The notes under the pieces: model-generated
What the model was told of the DNA's origin: nothing
Seen by the model: the letters and a program-made list of their open reading frames with translations, nothing else
The model's database searches: none
Position numbers and translations under genes: made by a program
NCBI RefSeq assembly: GCF_003073045.1
Contig: NC_037592.1
Span: forward strand, 42,961,760-43,025,759
Source: Pomacea canaliculata
Taxonomy: Eukaryota > Mollusca > Gastropoda > Architaenioglossa > Ampullariidae
Length of the DNA stretch: 64,000 nucleotides
Direction: 5' to 3'
Part shown: in pieces, positions 1 through 10,469 of the stretch
Numbering within the stretch: position 1 is the first letter of the stretch
How the letters are laid out: each line of letters starts with the position of its first letter

Positions 1-470
1 TGTAATCGACTGCTGTGTGTATATGGAATGTGATCCACTGCTCAGTGTGAGTGTAGGAAATGTAATCCACTGCTAAGTATGTGTAAGGAATGCGATCCAC
101 TGCTAAGTATGTGTGGGGAATGTGATCCGCTGCTAATAATTGTAGGATATATGTAATCCAATGCTAAAAATGTATGGGTAATGTGATCCACTACCAATTA
201 TGTGTAAGGAATGTGATCCACTGCTAATTATTGTAGTGAATATGTGATCCACTGCCAAGTATGTGTAGGGAATGTCATCCACTGCTAAGTATGCAGCATG
301 TGTAGGGAATGTAAGTCACTTCATAGTATGTGTCAGGACTGCAGTCCAGTGCTACGTATTGTGTGGACTGTAGTAGTCAGTCTTCACAGGGTGGATGGTA
401 ATCCAATGCTTACTATGAGTGGAGTGTACACCAGTGCAAGATTGTGTACATGAACTGTAAGCAGGTGGGT
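1..470. repeat. Degenerate minisatellite, about 30-bp unit
   Basis: A loosely conserved unit containing the core 'atgtgatccactgctaag' followed by 'tatgtgtaggga' recurs about 15 times with substitutions and small indels. It lies just upstream of the first recognisable exon, so it is probably an intron of the membrane-protein gene that starts left of the window. Confidence 0.8.
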
Positions 471-520
471 GTGTGGGCGGGCTATCTCCCGCTAATGTAT
501 TGATGTGTCACGTGTTGCAG

Positions 521-3500
521 AGTACAAGGGTATCGTGTACCCGGGCTTCGTGCTGTACACAGTCATGATCGGCGTCTCTCTCGTCATGCTACCCGGAGTT
601 TACATGGTACGTACAGTCATGATCAGCGTCTCTCTTTCTCGTCATACTACCCGGAGTTTACAGGGTGCGTGCACCCCTCAGTGAAATGGCGCTTACCGTC
701 CCACTGTAGGAAACTTTGTGTCTGGCCCAGTCACGGACTGTCCACCCACTCGGTCTCTAGCTAGCTCTAGCTATGGATAGCTACCTACTACAAGGCCCAC
801 TCTAGCCAGCTATGTACAAGGCCCACTCTAGCCTGCTATGCACAAGGCCACTCTAGCCGGCTATGTACAAGGGCCACTCTAGCCGGCTATGTACAAGGGC
901 CACTCTAGCCGGCTCTGTACAAGGGCCACTCTAGCCGGCTATGTACAAGGCCCACTCTAGCCAGCTATGTACAAGGCCCACTCTAGCCGGCTATGCACAA
1001 GGCCCACTCGTTCTACTCAGATATCTCTATAGTTCGCAAACACTATAGCTAGCTACGTGCTTGACCAACTATAGGACTAGTCACAGCTTAATGAGATAAA
1101 GAACTAGCACACTACTTGTTTTCAGTATCCTTCCATATCGAGAGTGTGACGAGGATGTAGAGCTTTGTCCTCTTCAACAGAAGGCCAAATGCTAGTGACT
1201 GTCAGAATACATAGTCTGCGATGTATTTGAGGACATTATGTCAGAATACATAGTGTGCGGTGTATAGAATTCATAGTGTGCGGTGTATTTCAGGACATTA
1301 TGTCAGAATACATAGTGTGTGGTGTGTTTCAGGACAAAAGGTTCCTCCTTCTACCCTGGGTGTACACCCTGGTCGTCATCGTCTTGTACGAAACAGGTGC
1401 CATCGCGCTCCTGACCACTGTCCACCTCTCTCAGGACAAGGTGACCACTACTACTATCATATCAACACTTAATAATAATGCATTAACATGTTAACCTCTG
1501 TATGGACATAGTGTTGTGCGCTAAAGCACTCACACAGCGTAATCATCTAGTAAGAAGCAAGATAGTGCACACCAGTCTACTTCACTCAACTATAGTAAAG
1601 ACGAGTCTACTTCACACAACTATAGTAAACACCAGTCTACTTCACACAACTACAGTGCACACCAGTCTACCTCACACCAGTCTACTTCCCACAACTATAG
1701 TAAACACCAGTCTACTTCACACAACTATAGTGCACACCAGTCTACTTCACACAACTATAGTAAACATGAGTCTACTTCACACAACTATAGTGCACACCAG
1801 TCTACTTCACACAACTATAGTGCACACCAGTCTACTTCACACAACTATAGTGCACACCAGTCTACTTCACACAACTATAGTGCACACCAGTCTACTTCAC
1901 ACAACTATAGTGCACACCAGTCTACTTCACACAACTATAGTGCACACCAGTCTACTTCCCACAACTATAGTGCACACCAGTCTACTTCACACAACTACAG
2001 TAAAGACGAGTCTACTTTACACAACTATAGTGCACACCAGTCTACTTCACACAACTATAGTGTGACCAAGTGGTGAGGTATCTTTCTAACCCAACCGTCC
2101 ATCAGTAAAAATACAAGCAGGTCTTGTCAACCGGTGCAACTCTTTTACTGCACGGCTAAAACAATCGCCACGGCTGCGCCACACACCGATGCTCCCTCAC
2201 TCATCGCCGTTGTTCGTCCTCTCGTCTTTGTCCTAACGTCCTCCGTTTGTCGTCACCTTTTTGTCGTCACCTTTTGTCGTCATAAAATATGACGTCTATT
2301 TATGACGTCATACTCCAGCCCATCACATCCCCGCCGACTCTTTCTCCACAGCGTCCTCGCTGATGAGCTTTAGCTAGCAAGACTAGGGCTGAAATACAAG
2401 TTCACCTAATTATTGCTGGCCTTTGGGGGGGGGGGGGGCTCCAATATTTAAACCTCGAAAACCTCGAAAGAAGATCTGTTGCTGCCGCAAGCAACGCCTA
2501 GTCATACCAGCAGCTGGTACTATTTACCTAACAGAGTACAGAGTTGCCTTGTAGACAAACATCTGTACTTCGCCTAATAGCTAAATCTAACCGACTGATT
2601 ATTCTTCTCCCTGAATAACTGCTACATGGGCATTCCGTCCATCTGTCCTGTGTGTAATTGTCCAGTCAGAATAACATTTCGTAGGCACAGCCGTGGCAAA
2701 GCGAAAGGGATATGAATAAAATAACAGATAAACAAACTAATCAATGATACAACATTGTACATATGTACATAGCTCGTTATCTATAGAGTCAATCATTACC
2801 GCGAGCTAAAATATGTCCCTCGTATTCATATGGTCTCTGAATAGCGTCACACGAAATAGTTCCTTGCACATTATGTGTCTCTTGCTTGTCTCGCGGCAAG
2901 TCTCTGAGATCTGCGTGGCTGAGACACTACAGGTTCTGTCACAAGGTTATTTTATATCCGCAGATAGAACCATCGCGAATCTGTCTAGAAATAAAGCCCA
3001 GTCTACTGCGAAATTAGTTTTGCCCGTAAAAATAAAAATGTATAAGCCAGCAGCCGGAAAGCTATCCAGAGAATAAAAAGCATTGCGATATCAAAATCGA
3101 GGTCGTCTTCGCTGAAACCCAGATGGTCAATGATGTCCTGGCCTGTGCGGAACATGCAGGTGTTTATGTGGAGGGTGACGTTTCCGTACGATAGCCTGGC
3201 TCGTCGCATTGGATGTGTTCCACATCCTTCCACTGGTTGACGGTCACCAGCTCATTGCCGTAATGGAACCAGGACAAGTATTTAATCCAGATTAAGTACC
3301 AGCGGATCGAGTCAGAGTTCAGAAAGAAGCCGCCCATCATCATGGCTGGAGTCATTAGGGGCGGGGCCAAGGCCACGGCGACGCCCTCATCAGCGCAAAC
3401 GGTAGCGACGATGTGCCCAAAGGCGACGGCTACGTTGCCGGCAAGGATGAAGTAGATGACGGCAAGAAAGAAGGTGCCGACGTCGTCTTCCAGGCCGATC

Positions 3501-6500
3501 ATCCAGTAGGCGATGCTGACCACTAGAGCTGGAACCATTATAAGCATGGGCAGCTCGGCGAGGCTCTTGGACAGGTAGTAGACGTCGCAGCGGACAGATT
3601 GCTGCCGTGGTCGCGCAGGAAGAGGGGAATCTCTGGAGGGAAGGTGTGCAGCACACTGAAAAGGTTGTTGAAGAGACAACAAGCAGCAATGAGAAGGTGG
3701 CCGCCGATTTCATGACCCCTTCTGTCGTACTTCAGGTCCAGGAAGATGAGGCCGATGACGAACGAGACGAGCAGGCCAGTGACGATGCGCACGCGAAACA
3801 CCCACACCTCCCGACTAAGTGAGATCCAGCTGCGCCATAACACCACCCCCAGCTGCTTGATCCAGCCCGTCTGGTACTTTCGTGGAGCGAGAAAACAGCT
3901 TGCTGCGTAGTTCATCGCTCGTCGTCAGGTTTTGGTCCAATGGTTGCGCATCAGAGCTGCCTCTGGGTCTTTTCGTAGGCGTCGCAGATCACGCCGCGCC
4001 TGCGGAGGATTGTTCTTCTCTGGTGCGATAGCCAGCGTGAGGATGAAGAAGTCAGCCGGGTTGTAGTTGGACGGACAGACATGGCCAAAGTGTTGAAGAA
4101 CTCCATGGCCGCACAGACTCCCATGAAAGCTACTCGCCCTCCTGCCATAAGTAGCACCTTGTCAAACAAGGCAAAGACCTCTGACGATGGCTGGTGGATG
4201 GTGCAGATGACTATGTGATGCAGAAAGACCAGACGCTGCATGGTGCGCACGATGGTCCTGGCCATGAAGCTGTCCAGGCCGGAGTGGGCTCGTCACAGAA
4301 CATGATGGAGTTGGTCAGCATCTCGCAGGCGAAGACAGCCGCTTGGCCTTCCTCCGAAATACTCTTATTGGACCCAGCACACCCACATATGCGTTCATGC
4401 AATTAAGGAGCCCCATCTCCAACAGCACTTCGTCCACTTTTTCGGACAGCTCTTTCGCGGTCAGGCGCTGGTCCAACCTCAGGTAAGCCCTGAACATCAG
4501 AGATCCTGCTCGCAGCGCCAAATGTGACCAAGTGGTGAGGTATCTTTCTAACCCAACCGTCCATCAGTAAAAATACAAGCAGGTCTTGTCGACAGGTGCA
4601 ACTCTTTTACTGCACGGCTAAAACAATCGCCACGGCTGCGCCACACACCGATGCTCCCTCACTCATCGCCGTTGTTCGTCCTCTCGTCTTTGTCCTAACG
4701 TCCTCCGTTTGTCGTCACCTTTTTGTCGTCACCTTTTTGTCGTCATAAAATATGACGTCATATTTTATGACGTCATACTCCAGCCCATCACAATAGTAAA
4801 GACGAGTCTCCATAGTGCACACCAGTCTACTTCACACAACTATAGTGCACACCAATCTACTTCACACCACCATAGTGCACACCAGTCTACTTCACACAAC
4901 CATAGTGCACACCAGTCTACTTCACACAACTATAGTAAAGACGAGTCTCCATACAGTGCACACCAGTCTGCCTCCACACCACTCATAGTGCACACCAGTC
5001 TACTTCACACACTATAGTGCACACAATCTACTTCACACAACCATAGTGCACACCAATATACTTCACACCACCATAGTGCACACCAGTCTACTTCACACAA
5101 CTATAGTGCACACCAGTCTACTTCACACAACTATAGTAAAGACGAGTCTCCATAGTGCACACCAGTCTGCCTCACACCACCATAGTGCACACCAGTCTAC
5201 TTCACACAACTACAGTGCACACCAGTCTGCTTCACACCACCATAGTGCACACCAGTCTGCTTCACACCACCATAGTGCACACCAGTCTACTTCACATAAC
5301 TACAGTGCACACCAGTCTGCTTCACACCACCATAGTGCACACCAGTCTACTTCACACAACTATAGTGCACACCAATCTACTTCACACCACCATAGTGAAC
5401 TTCGTTCCCTAGGACTTGTGTTGACTGTGAGTCCTCCCATGTCGCTAGTCTCACTAAGGTTTTGGGTCTTTTGCTGGAGGTGAGGGTGTTTGTAGGATGA
5501 CAGAGCGAGGTCGTAGTCGACATCCTCCAAGACTGTGGCTAGAGTCCACTGCAGGCCCTGGCGACTTCCCCGCGTGACACGGCGCATAAGCCAATCAATG
5601 GCCAGTGAGAATAGCAGTGGGAGACCTCTAGTGAACCCAAAATAATTTGCGTACGTGGGCAGCAAGGTGGCAGCAGATGGCGACTGTCAACGAGAGGCCA
5701 ACCCCAGGATCAGCAAAGCCAGCCAAGCTTTTGCCAAGCTTAGGCCCGTCTAGAGATCCACTGACCTCACCATCCACACGAAGATCAGGATCTTCAAGAC
5801 CAACGTGCTTAGTGTCCTCCTGTAGGGGTCAGGGTGCTGAAGAGAAGCTAGAAGTGTTCCAAACCAAGTGTTGGCGGCGAATACAAACCAAAGACCTGTG
5901 TTGATGGACTGCTGTCTGCACGCCGAGACTCACTCTTGGCCTCTTGCCAAGTGATCCGCTGTTAGTCTCGGCGAGCCGTAATAAGGAATGTGAATAAACC
6001 GGAAGCTATGTCGTCTAATGCCTCGTTTTAGCAGTTAACTGGAAAACATCGTCCGCCAGTCCAGGGATATTAGTTCGCGTACAAACGATCCTCTGGCCCA
6101 ACACCATCTCGAAGGAAGAGCTGCGAGACAGGACGAACACCTTGGCAGAAGCAACCCACCTCCGGCGCTGGCGATGGCGAGATCACGTGATCCCTATGCC
6201 CCCAGACTCCATCCCCAGAACAGCCTGCCATGGACACCGCAAGGAAGGAGGGACAGAGGGAGGCCCAAAGTAACATGGAGGCCAACTATCGAGAAGGACC
6301 TTCAGAGCAGAGGTCTGTCACTGTCTGTCACTCCCCCACAACAGCAGCAGACAGAACCAGACGGAGGTGCCTCACGTGCCAGCCAGGTACCGACAGGATT
6401 GATTGATTGATGGATTGAATTGATGGATTGACTGACCTGGCCACACGTTTATACGGACTCAAATGTCAGCCCCTTTGACCTTGTCACGTGTTTCAGGTTC

Positions 6501-7554
6501 TGAGGGCTTGGGAAATAGGGTCGCTGTGCTTCTACTGCTTTCGCCTCATCGCCAACGTGAGTATGGGTCCCTCCCTTTCTCTGCCTCCCCCCACTCACTC
6601 TGTGTGTGTATATATAGATACTTGGCTCGCACAATTTCTTGTATGTGATTGCGAACTACAAATTTACAAAGGCAGACATTAGAATTTATTTACACAGATT
6701 ATTCGCTGTGAGCGGTTGTCTGGGGGGCTGTCTGGCTGCCTTGGTGGGTAACAGTGTTGAGAAAGGCTGTGAACGTTCTTGACAAAGTTGTCGACACTTT
6801 GTTCACCTACCCAGCACTAGGTGTCGCTGTCTACTGTTTTCAGTGTTACTGCTTTGCGTGTGTGGTGTCGCAGTATCAGGAACTGTCAGAAGGCCGTGGA
6901 ACTTACGAATTCCTGTACAAGCCGGTGAGTAGGTCTAGCTACACCCTCACAACCCAGTAGTGTGTGTGTGTGTGCGTGTAGGACAATAGAATTTAGACAT
7001 ACATGCAACTGTCTGTACATGTCGACAAGCAAGTCATAGTTCTTATGACTTCCGGCATAGCTCATCGTATGTCAAGACAGTACACAGTGTCACAGACGTG
7101 TATAACGATAAATAAAGGGTTCGGTGTTTTGCTACATAAATACGTGGATAGTAGACTAGCACCATCAGGTGATAAGTAGTTTCTCATTACCTGTGTCAGT
7201 GGCATGCGGTAACCAGTCAACACTTAAGTCATGTCACCATGTTTGCAGCGACGACGTCAACACCTGTCACAACCCCTGGCCGACGGCGACCTGTATTCGC
7301 CTCCCTACTGGGCCCAGCTACCCCCCTACAGCAAGGTGGACCTGCACAAGGAGTTCAACCCCCCAGGCTACGAGGAGGCCGCCGACCAGAGCCACGCAGC
7401 CTACGACAACCCCGCCTTTGTCACCGCGTCCTCCGCCTCGCTGTCCGCCAGCCTCCAGTCTTGCCGAGGTCAGCAGCAGGGGCAGGGGCAGGCAATCACC
7501 CCAGGAGATGTGGCGTGCCCCGCCCCCAGCCATCGCCCACGTGCAGAACGCTGA
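521..7554 (+). CDS. Small multi-pass membrane protein, LAPTM/pasiflora-like (3' part of gene)
   Basis: Five exons chain in phase: 521-606, 1333-1440, 6497-6556, 6844-6924 and 7249-7554 (stop TGA/TAG-type end at 7552-7554). All but the first junction are phase 0, and acceptors end in ttgcag or tttcag. The first exon begins with two bases of a split codon, so earlier exons lie left of the window. Exons 1 and 2 each encode a hydrophobic helix (residues like GFVLYTVMIGVSLVML and PWVYTLVVIVLYETGAIALL). Exons 3 and 4 give a Cys/Phe-rich membrane stretch ending YQELSEG. The last exon is a cytosolic tail with PPYW, PPYS and PPGYEEA. PPxY motifs recruit NEDD4-family WW domains in LAPTM and related lysosomal or septate-junction proteins. 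That function is inferred from layout only; the family call is tentative. The donor after 1440 (GTGACC) is weak. Intron 2 is about 5 kb and full of repeats. Confidence 0.6.
780..1015. repeat. 26-bp tandem repeat in intron
   Basis: About nine copies of a unit reading 'ggctatgtacaagggccac' plus 'tctagcc', with small variants, lie within the first visible intron of the membrane-protein gene. Confidence 0.85.
1560..2060. repeat. 30-bp minisatellite, left half
   Basis: Around 17 copies of a 30-bp unit, core 'tatagtgcacaccagtctac' then 'ttcacacaac'. The unit is a multiple of three, so the array stays open in several frames; this is not a gene. The same array resumes at 4797, so the LTR element between is an insertion into one pre-existing array. 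Confidence 0.95.
2061..2327 (-). repeat. LTR copy 1 (3' LTR of minus-strand element)
   Basis: A 267-bp direct repeat that starts tgtgaccaag and ends cccatcaca. It differs from its partner by a handful of substitutions and a short indel in the palindromic tgacgtcat-rich segment. The CRE-like TGACGTCA motifs near the end could be promoter elements. Confidence 0.85.
3003..4521 (-). pseudogene. White-type ABCG half-transporter, decayed intronless copy
   Basis: The segment encodes, in order, a VREHLMF-like region after the missing Walker A, a degenerate signature/Walker B ending CDEPT, the H-loop ICTIHQPSSEVFALFDK, and the linker. The ABC2 membrane domain follows (VVLWRSW, ELPML, GGFFLNSDS, YLSWFHYGNE, NQW) with a terminal FRLLAY helix before a stop at 3003. 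ABCG/White proteins pair as half-transporters for pigment precursors, sterols or other lipids. At least five frame changes (near 4360, 4270, 4080, 3610 and 3185) and an internal stop near 3915 break it. The N-terminus with Walker A is absent. No GT-AG interruptions are visible, so it looks like a reverse-transcribed mRNA. It sits between the LTRs in the element's sense orientation. The frameshifts could in part be sequencing indels. Confidence 0.85.
4503..4520 (-). other. Putative primer-binding site for tRNA-Ser
   Basis: The plus strand reads atcctgctcgcagcgcca, two bases from the LTR. That closely resembles the 3' end of animal tRNA-Ser (T-arm ...ATCCTGC, acceptor ...GCAGCG, then CCA). The complement on the minus strand would prime reverse transcription and sets the element's orientation. 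The match comes from remembered tRNA-Ser sequences; part of it could also be remodelled ABCG coding sequence. Confidence 0.55.
4523..4792 (-). repeat. LTR copy 2 (5' LTR of minus-strand element)
   Basis: A 270-bp direct repeat matching 2061-2327 over its full length, with TG...CA ends. The tandem 'tttttgtcgtcacc' block and TGACGTCA palindromes are conserved in both copies. The flank 4793-4796 completes the atag target-site duplication. Confidence 0.85.
4797..5400. repeat. 30-bp minisatellite, right half
   Basis: Continuation of the 1560-2060 array, with about 20 units. Variants alternate 'caccaccatagtgcacacc' and 'cacaactatagtgcacacc', hinting at a higher-order pattern. Long open frames here are repeat artefacts. 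Confidence 0.95.
5400..6435. mobile_element. Rearranged RTE-type non-LTR retrotransposon remnant
   Basis: The minus strand of 5400-5640 encodes a decayed RT fragment (LLFSLAIDWLM, then a broken FADD box read as VDYDLAL, then HPHLQQKTQNLSE). It parallels the intact RTE at 47378-50209. The plus strand of 5690-5880 and 6080-6330 resembles the element's C-terminal region (IRIFKTNVLS; KEGGTEGGPK; TWRP). The two halves therefore face opposite ways. Between them, 6015-6070 resembles part of the hAT element at 43174. The plus half ends in an attg-rich simple repeat (6396-6432), as RTE tails often do. Confidence 0.65.
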
Positions 7555-8625
7555 TGAGAATAGGGAAGGGCAAGGCCCACACAGCCCTCACAGCCACCAG
7601 GCCCACCCGTCAATACAATACCTGAAAGTTGACGAGCATCCAAACCCCGAACGGACCGTGCATAGGACTACATATGTGACGTGGATATGATACACACGGA
7701 CCGTACATAGGACTACCCATGTGACGTGGATATGATACAGGCTCATAAACACAACAAAGAAAAGCTACATAAGGGTGGCGGTTGGTTTACTGGTGTTTGA
7801 CGCCGTGTCAGCACGAGACATGCATACAGGTGATTCAGTCATATGCCACATAGACATGACCCAGTCATTTCTGTGGAACTACCCAGAGTTAGTAGACACG
7901 GGTATGCTGGCATATGACAACTGGGTGTGATACCCGTGACAGTGGCGAGTGGGGGCAGGGGTTGAAGGTGACCTTTTGAATCCGGGGCTGTCTCCAGAGC
8001 AACGGAAATGGTGAACTTAGTCACATTTGACATGGTGGACACCAGGACAGCAGTCAGTCAGTCACTGGGACTAGTGACATTAAACATGGCTGTCGTCACA
8101 AGCTCATTTAGCCTTGTCACATGACACACAGGTCACAAGGACTAGTCAGGTAGCCTGGTAGTCACACCGTCACTCACCTTTTCGCACTTTGTGTACCTGC
8201 AGCAGAGTGTTTAGTACTCAGCTTGTCTCTCACCACATTCACCTTGTCGGTCCTGTCAGTCCACTGGTCACCTGTTCGACTGGACAGCACCTGGTGTTTA
8301 CACGACCGCCATCTTACCCTTTGTTTGTTGTTGTTATTACAATGCGCTAACATGCCACACAAACCCTCTGATTGATGGTATAGATGCCCCGCCTCCCCCA
8401 CATCATGAAAGATCGCGATTCCAGAGCAATGAGGGAGGCCAGGGTCACAAGGTGTAGGGTGGCGCCACCTCCATACTACCACCACTAACAGTAACACCAC
8501 AGGTGCCACGTCAGCGGATGTGGGCACCAGGTAGACAACATGGACTCCACTGACTTCATTCCAACGAGGGTCTTCATGTCGTTGAAGAATTAATGTCTTT
8601 GTCGTGCGTGTTAACGTGATTTGAA
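7555..8625. other. Intergenic; duplicated 40-bp segment, otherwise nothing recognised
   Basis: This follows the stop of the membrane-protein gene. A short segment around 'cggaccgt(g/a)cataggacta' is tandemly repeated at 7655-7735. I see no other gene, RNA or element, and no clear AATAAA close to the stop. Confidence 0.4.
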
Positions 8626-8628
8626 ATG

Positions 8629-8925
8629 TATTGGGGCTACACCTACACTACAGTGTATAGGGGCTACACTACAGTGTATAGGGGCTACACCTACACTACA
8701 GTGTATAGGGGCTACACTACAGTGTATAGGGGCTACACTACAATGTATTGGGGCTACACTACAGTGTATAGGGGCTACACCTACACTACAGTGTATAGGG
8801 GCTACACTACAATGTATTGGGGCTATACCTACACTACAGTGTATAGGGGATACACTACAGTGTATTGGGGCTACACTACAGTGTATTGGGGCTACACCTA
8901 CACTACAGTGTATTGGGAGCGGCCC
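8629..8925. repeat. Tandem repeat, 21/27-bp alternating unit
   Basis: Units 'ctacactacagtgtatagggg' with an optional extra 'ctacac' recur about 13 times. Open frames in all registers are artefacts of the repeat. Confidence 0.9.
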
Positions 8926-9107
8926 GGTGGCGCATCGGTTATCGCCTGTCACCAATACAGTGAAGGTTGGCTGCCCTGAGTCCATTTCTCGTCTCGGGCA
9001 CGCTGTTCTTTCTCTGCACGTGGCATCTGTTTACAGGGCTGGCTGCCTTCCTGTAATATAGCCTCAGTTGCTGACACGGCGTAAAAACCAATCCCCCCCC
9101 CCCGCAC
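8926..9107 (+). mobile_element. tRNA-derived SINE, copy 1
   Basis: Begins cggcccggtggcgcatcgg (box A-like) and runs through 'caatacagtgaaggttggct', 'ctcgtctcgggcacgctgtt' and 'acacggcgtaaaa' to a C-run. Four other long copies lie at 15961, 18829, 20566 and 27426. It splits the surrounding tandem repeat into two arrays. Confidence 0.85.
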
Positions 9108-9322
9108 AGTGTATTGGGGCTACACTACAATTTATTGCGGCTACACCTACACTACTGTGTTTTGGGGCTACACTACAATTTATTGCGGCTACACCTACAC
9201 TACTGTGTTTTGGGGCTACACTACAATGTATTGGGGCTACACCACGATGAATTGGGGCTACACCACGATGAATTGGGGCTACACTAAAGTGTATTGGGGC
9301 TACACTACAATTAAGGTTTACA
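9108..9322. repeat. Tandem repeat, continuation of the 8629 array
   Basis: Same ctacac/ttggggctacac units as 8629-8925, with variants 'caatttattgcgg' and 'cacgatgaattgg'. The array resumes right after the SINE. Confidence 0.85.
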
Positions 9323-9449
9323 AAACAGGTGTGGAGATAATATACAAGACCCCAAAAACAGACTGGAAAAAAAAGCGCGCACAAAAAATCCAGCCTAACG
9401 ATCATCCAGAAATGAAAAGGAAAGAATGTGAAGGTAGTAGAGCGAATTT

Positions 9450-10462
9450 GAGGCAGTAGGTAAGGATAGTAGAAGAAAGTGACAAGGTAGATCAGCGGAG
9501 TAGAGAGAATGTGAGGGAGTAGATGAGGGGAATAAGAGAGAATGTCCGGGAGTATATGAGGGGAGTAGACAGAAAATGTGAGGTGCGTAGAGAGCGGAGT
9601 AAAGAAAGAATTTGAGGGAAGTTGGGAGATTGTGAGGGGAGTAGGGAGAGTATGTGAGGTAGATGATGAGGAGAATATGTGAGGTAGATGATGAGGGGAG
9701 TATGTGAGGTAGATGATGAGGGGAGTATGTGAGGTAGATGATAGGAGAGTATGTGAAGATGATAAGAGTATGTGAGGAGATGATGAGGGGAGTATGTGAG
9801 CTAGAGGATGAGGGAGATGTGAGCTAGAGGATGAGGGGAGTATGTGAGGTGATGATGAGGGGAGTATGTGAGCTAGAGGATGAGGGAGTATGTGAGGTAG
9901 ATGATGAGGGAGTATGTGAGTAGATGATGAGGGGAGTATGTGAGGTAGATGATGAGGAGAGTATGTGAGGTAGATGATGAGGGGAGTATGTGAGGTAGAT
10001 GATGAGGGGAGTATGTGAGGTAGATGATGAGGGGAGTATGTGAGCTAGAGGATGAGGGGAGTATGTGAGCTAGAGGATGAGGGGAGTATGTGAGGTAGAT
10101 GATGAGGGGAGTATGTGAGGTAGATGATGAGGGGAGTATGTGAGCTAGAGCGATGAGGGAGTATGTGAGCTAGAGGATGAGGGGAGTATGTGAGGTAGAT
10201 GATGAGGGGAGTATGTGAGGTAGATGATGAGGGGAGTATGTGAGCAGAGGATTGTGAGGGGAGTATGTTGAGGTAGATGATGAGGGGAGTATGTGAGCTA
10301 GAGGATGAGGGGAGTATGTGAGCTAGAGGATGAGGGGAGTATGTGAGGTAGATGATGAGGGGAGTATGTGAGGTAGATGATGAGGGGAGTATGTGAGCTA
10401 GAGGATGAGGGGAGTATGTGAGGTAGATGATGAGGGGAGTATGTGAGCTAGAGGATGAGGGG
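9450..10462. repeat. 25-bp purine-rich minisatellite
   Basis: About 35 copies of 'gaggggagtatgtgaggtag' plus 'atgat', alternating with a variant carrying 'gagctagagg'. One strand is almost pyrimidine-free, so triplex or strand-asymmetric structure is possible. The left edge is degenerate. Confidence 0.95.
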
Positions 10463-10469
10463 GGCGAAT

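Larger units (their letters stand above)
2061..4792 (-). mobile_element. LTR-bounded retroelement carrying an ABCG transporter copy
   Basis: Two nearly identical direct repeats (2061-2327 and 4523-4792) begin TGTGA and end TCACA, the TG...CA termini of LTRs. They are flanked by the 4-bp target-site duplication atag (2057-2060 and 4793-4796). Read on the minus strand, the bases just inside the LTR (4503-4520) look like a tRNA-Ser primer-binding site starting TGGCGCTGCGAGCAGG. A purine-rich tract (GGCGGGGA) abuts the other LTR at 2328. The interior is only about 2.2 kb. No gag, protease, RT or integrase can be seen; instead it holds a White-type ABCG sequence in the element's sense orientation. 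The LTRs differ at only a few positions, suggesting a fairly recent insertion. Mobilisation must have relied on enzymes supplied in trans (inference). Confidence 0.8.

Noticed and set aside
1502..2065. 187-codon open frame of His/Thr/Leu repeats
   Set aside because: A pure product of the 30-bp minisatellite, open in more than one frame. The same applies to 4709-5483.
2813..3076. Plus-strand open frame
   Set aside because: Overlaps the antisense ABCG C-terminus and its 3' region; no codon pattern of its own.
7169..7690. Alternative frames over the last membrane-protein exon
   Set aside because: Only the frame 7249-7554 joins in phase to the preceding exon and gives a sensible PPxY tail.
8926..9000. 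tRNA gene
   Set aside because: Box A-like sequence is present but there is no cloverleaf, and five copies share a common non-tRNA body; it is a SINE.
8611..9459. Open frames on both strands with repeated Cys/Ile/Gly/Tyr
   Set aside because: They follow the 21/27-bp tandem array and a SINE; no non-repeat coding signal.
9450..10462. CRISPR-like repetition
   Set aside because: The units are contiguous with no unique spacers and the genome is eukaryotic.
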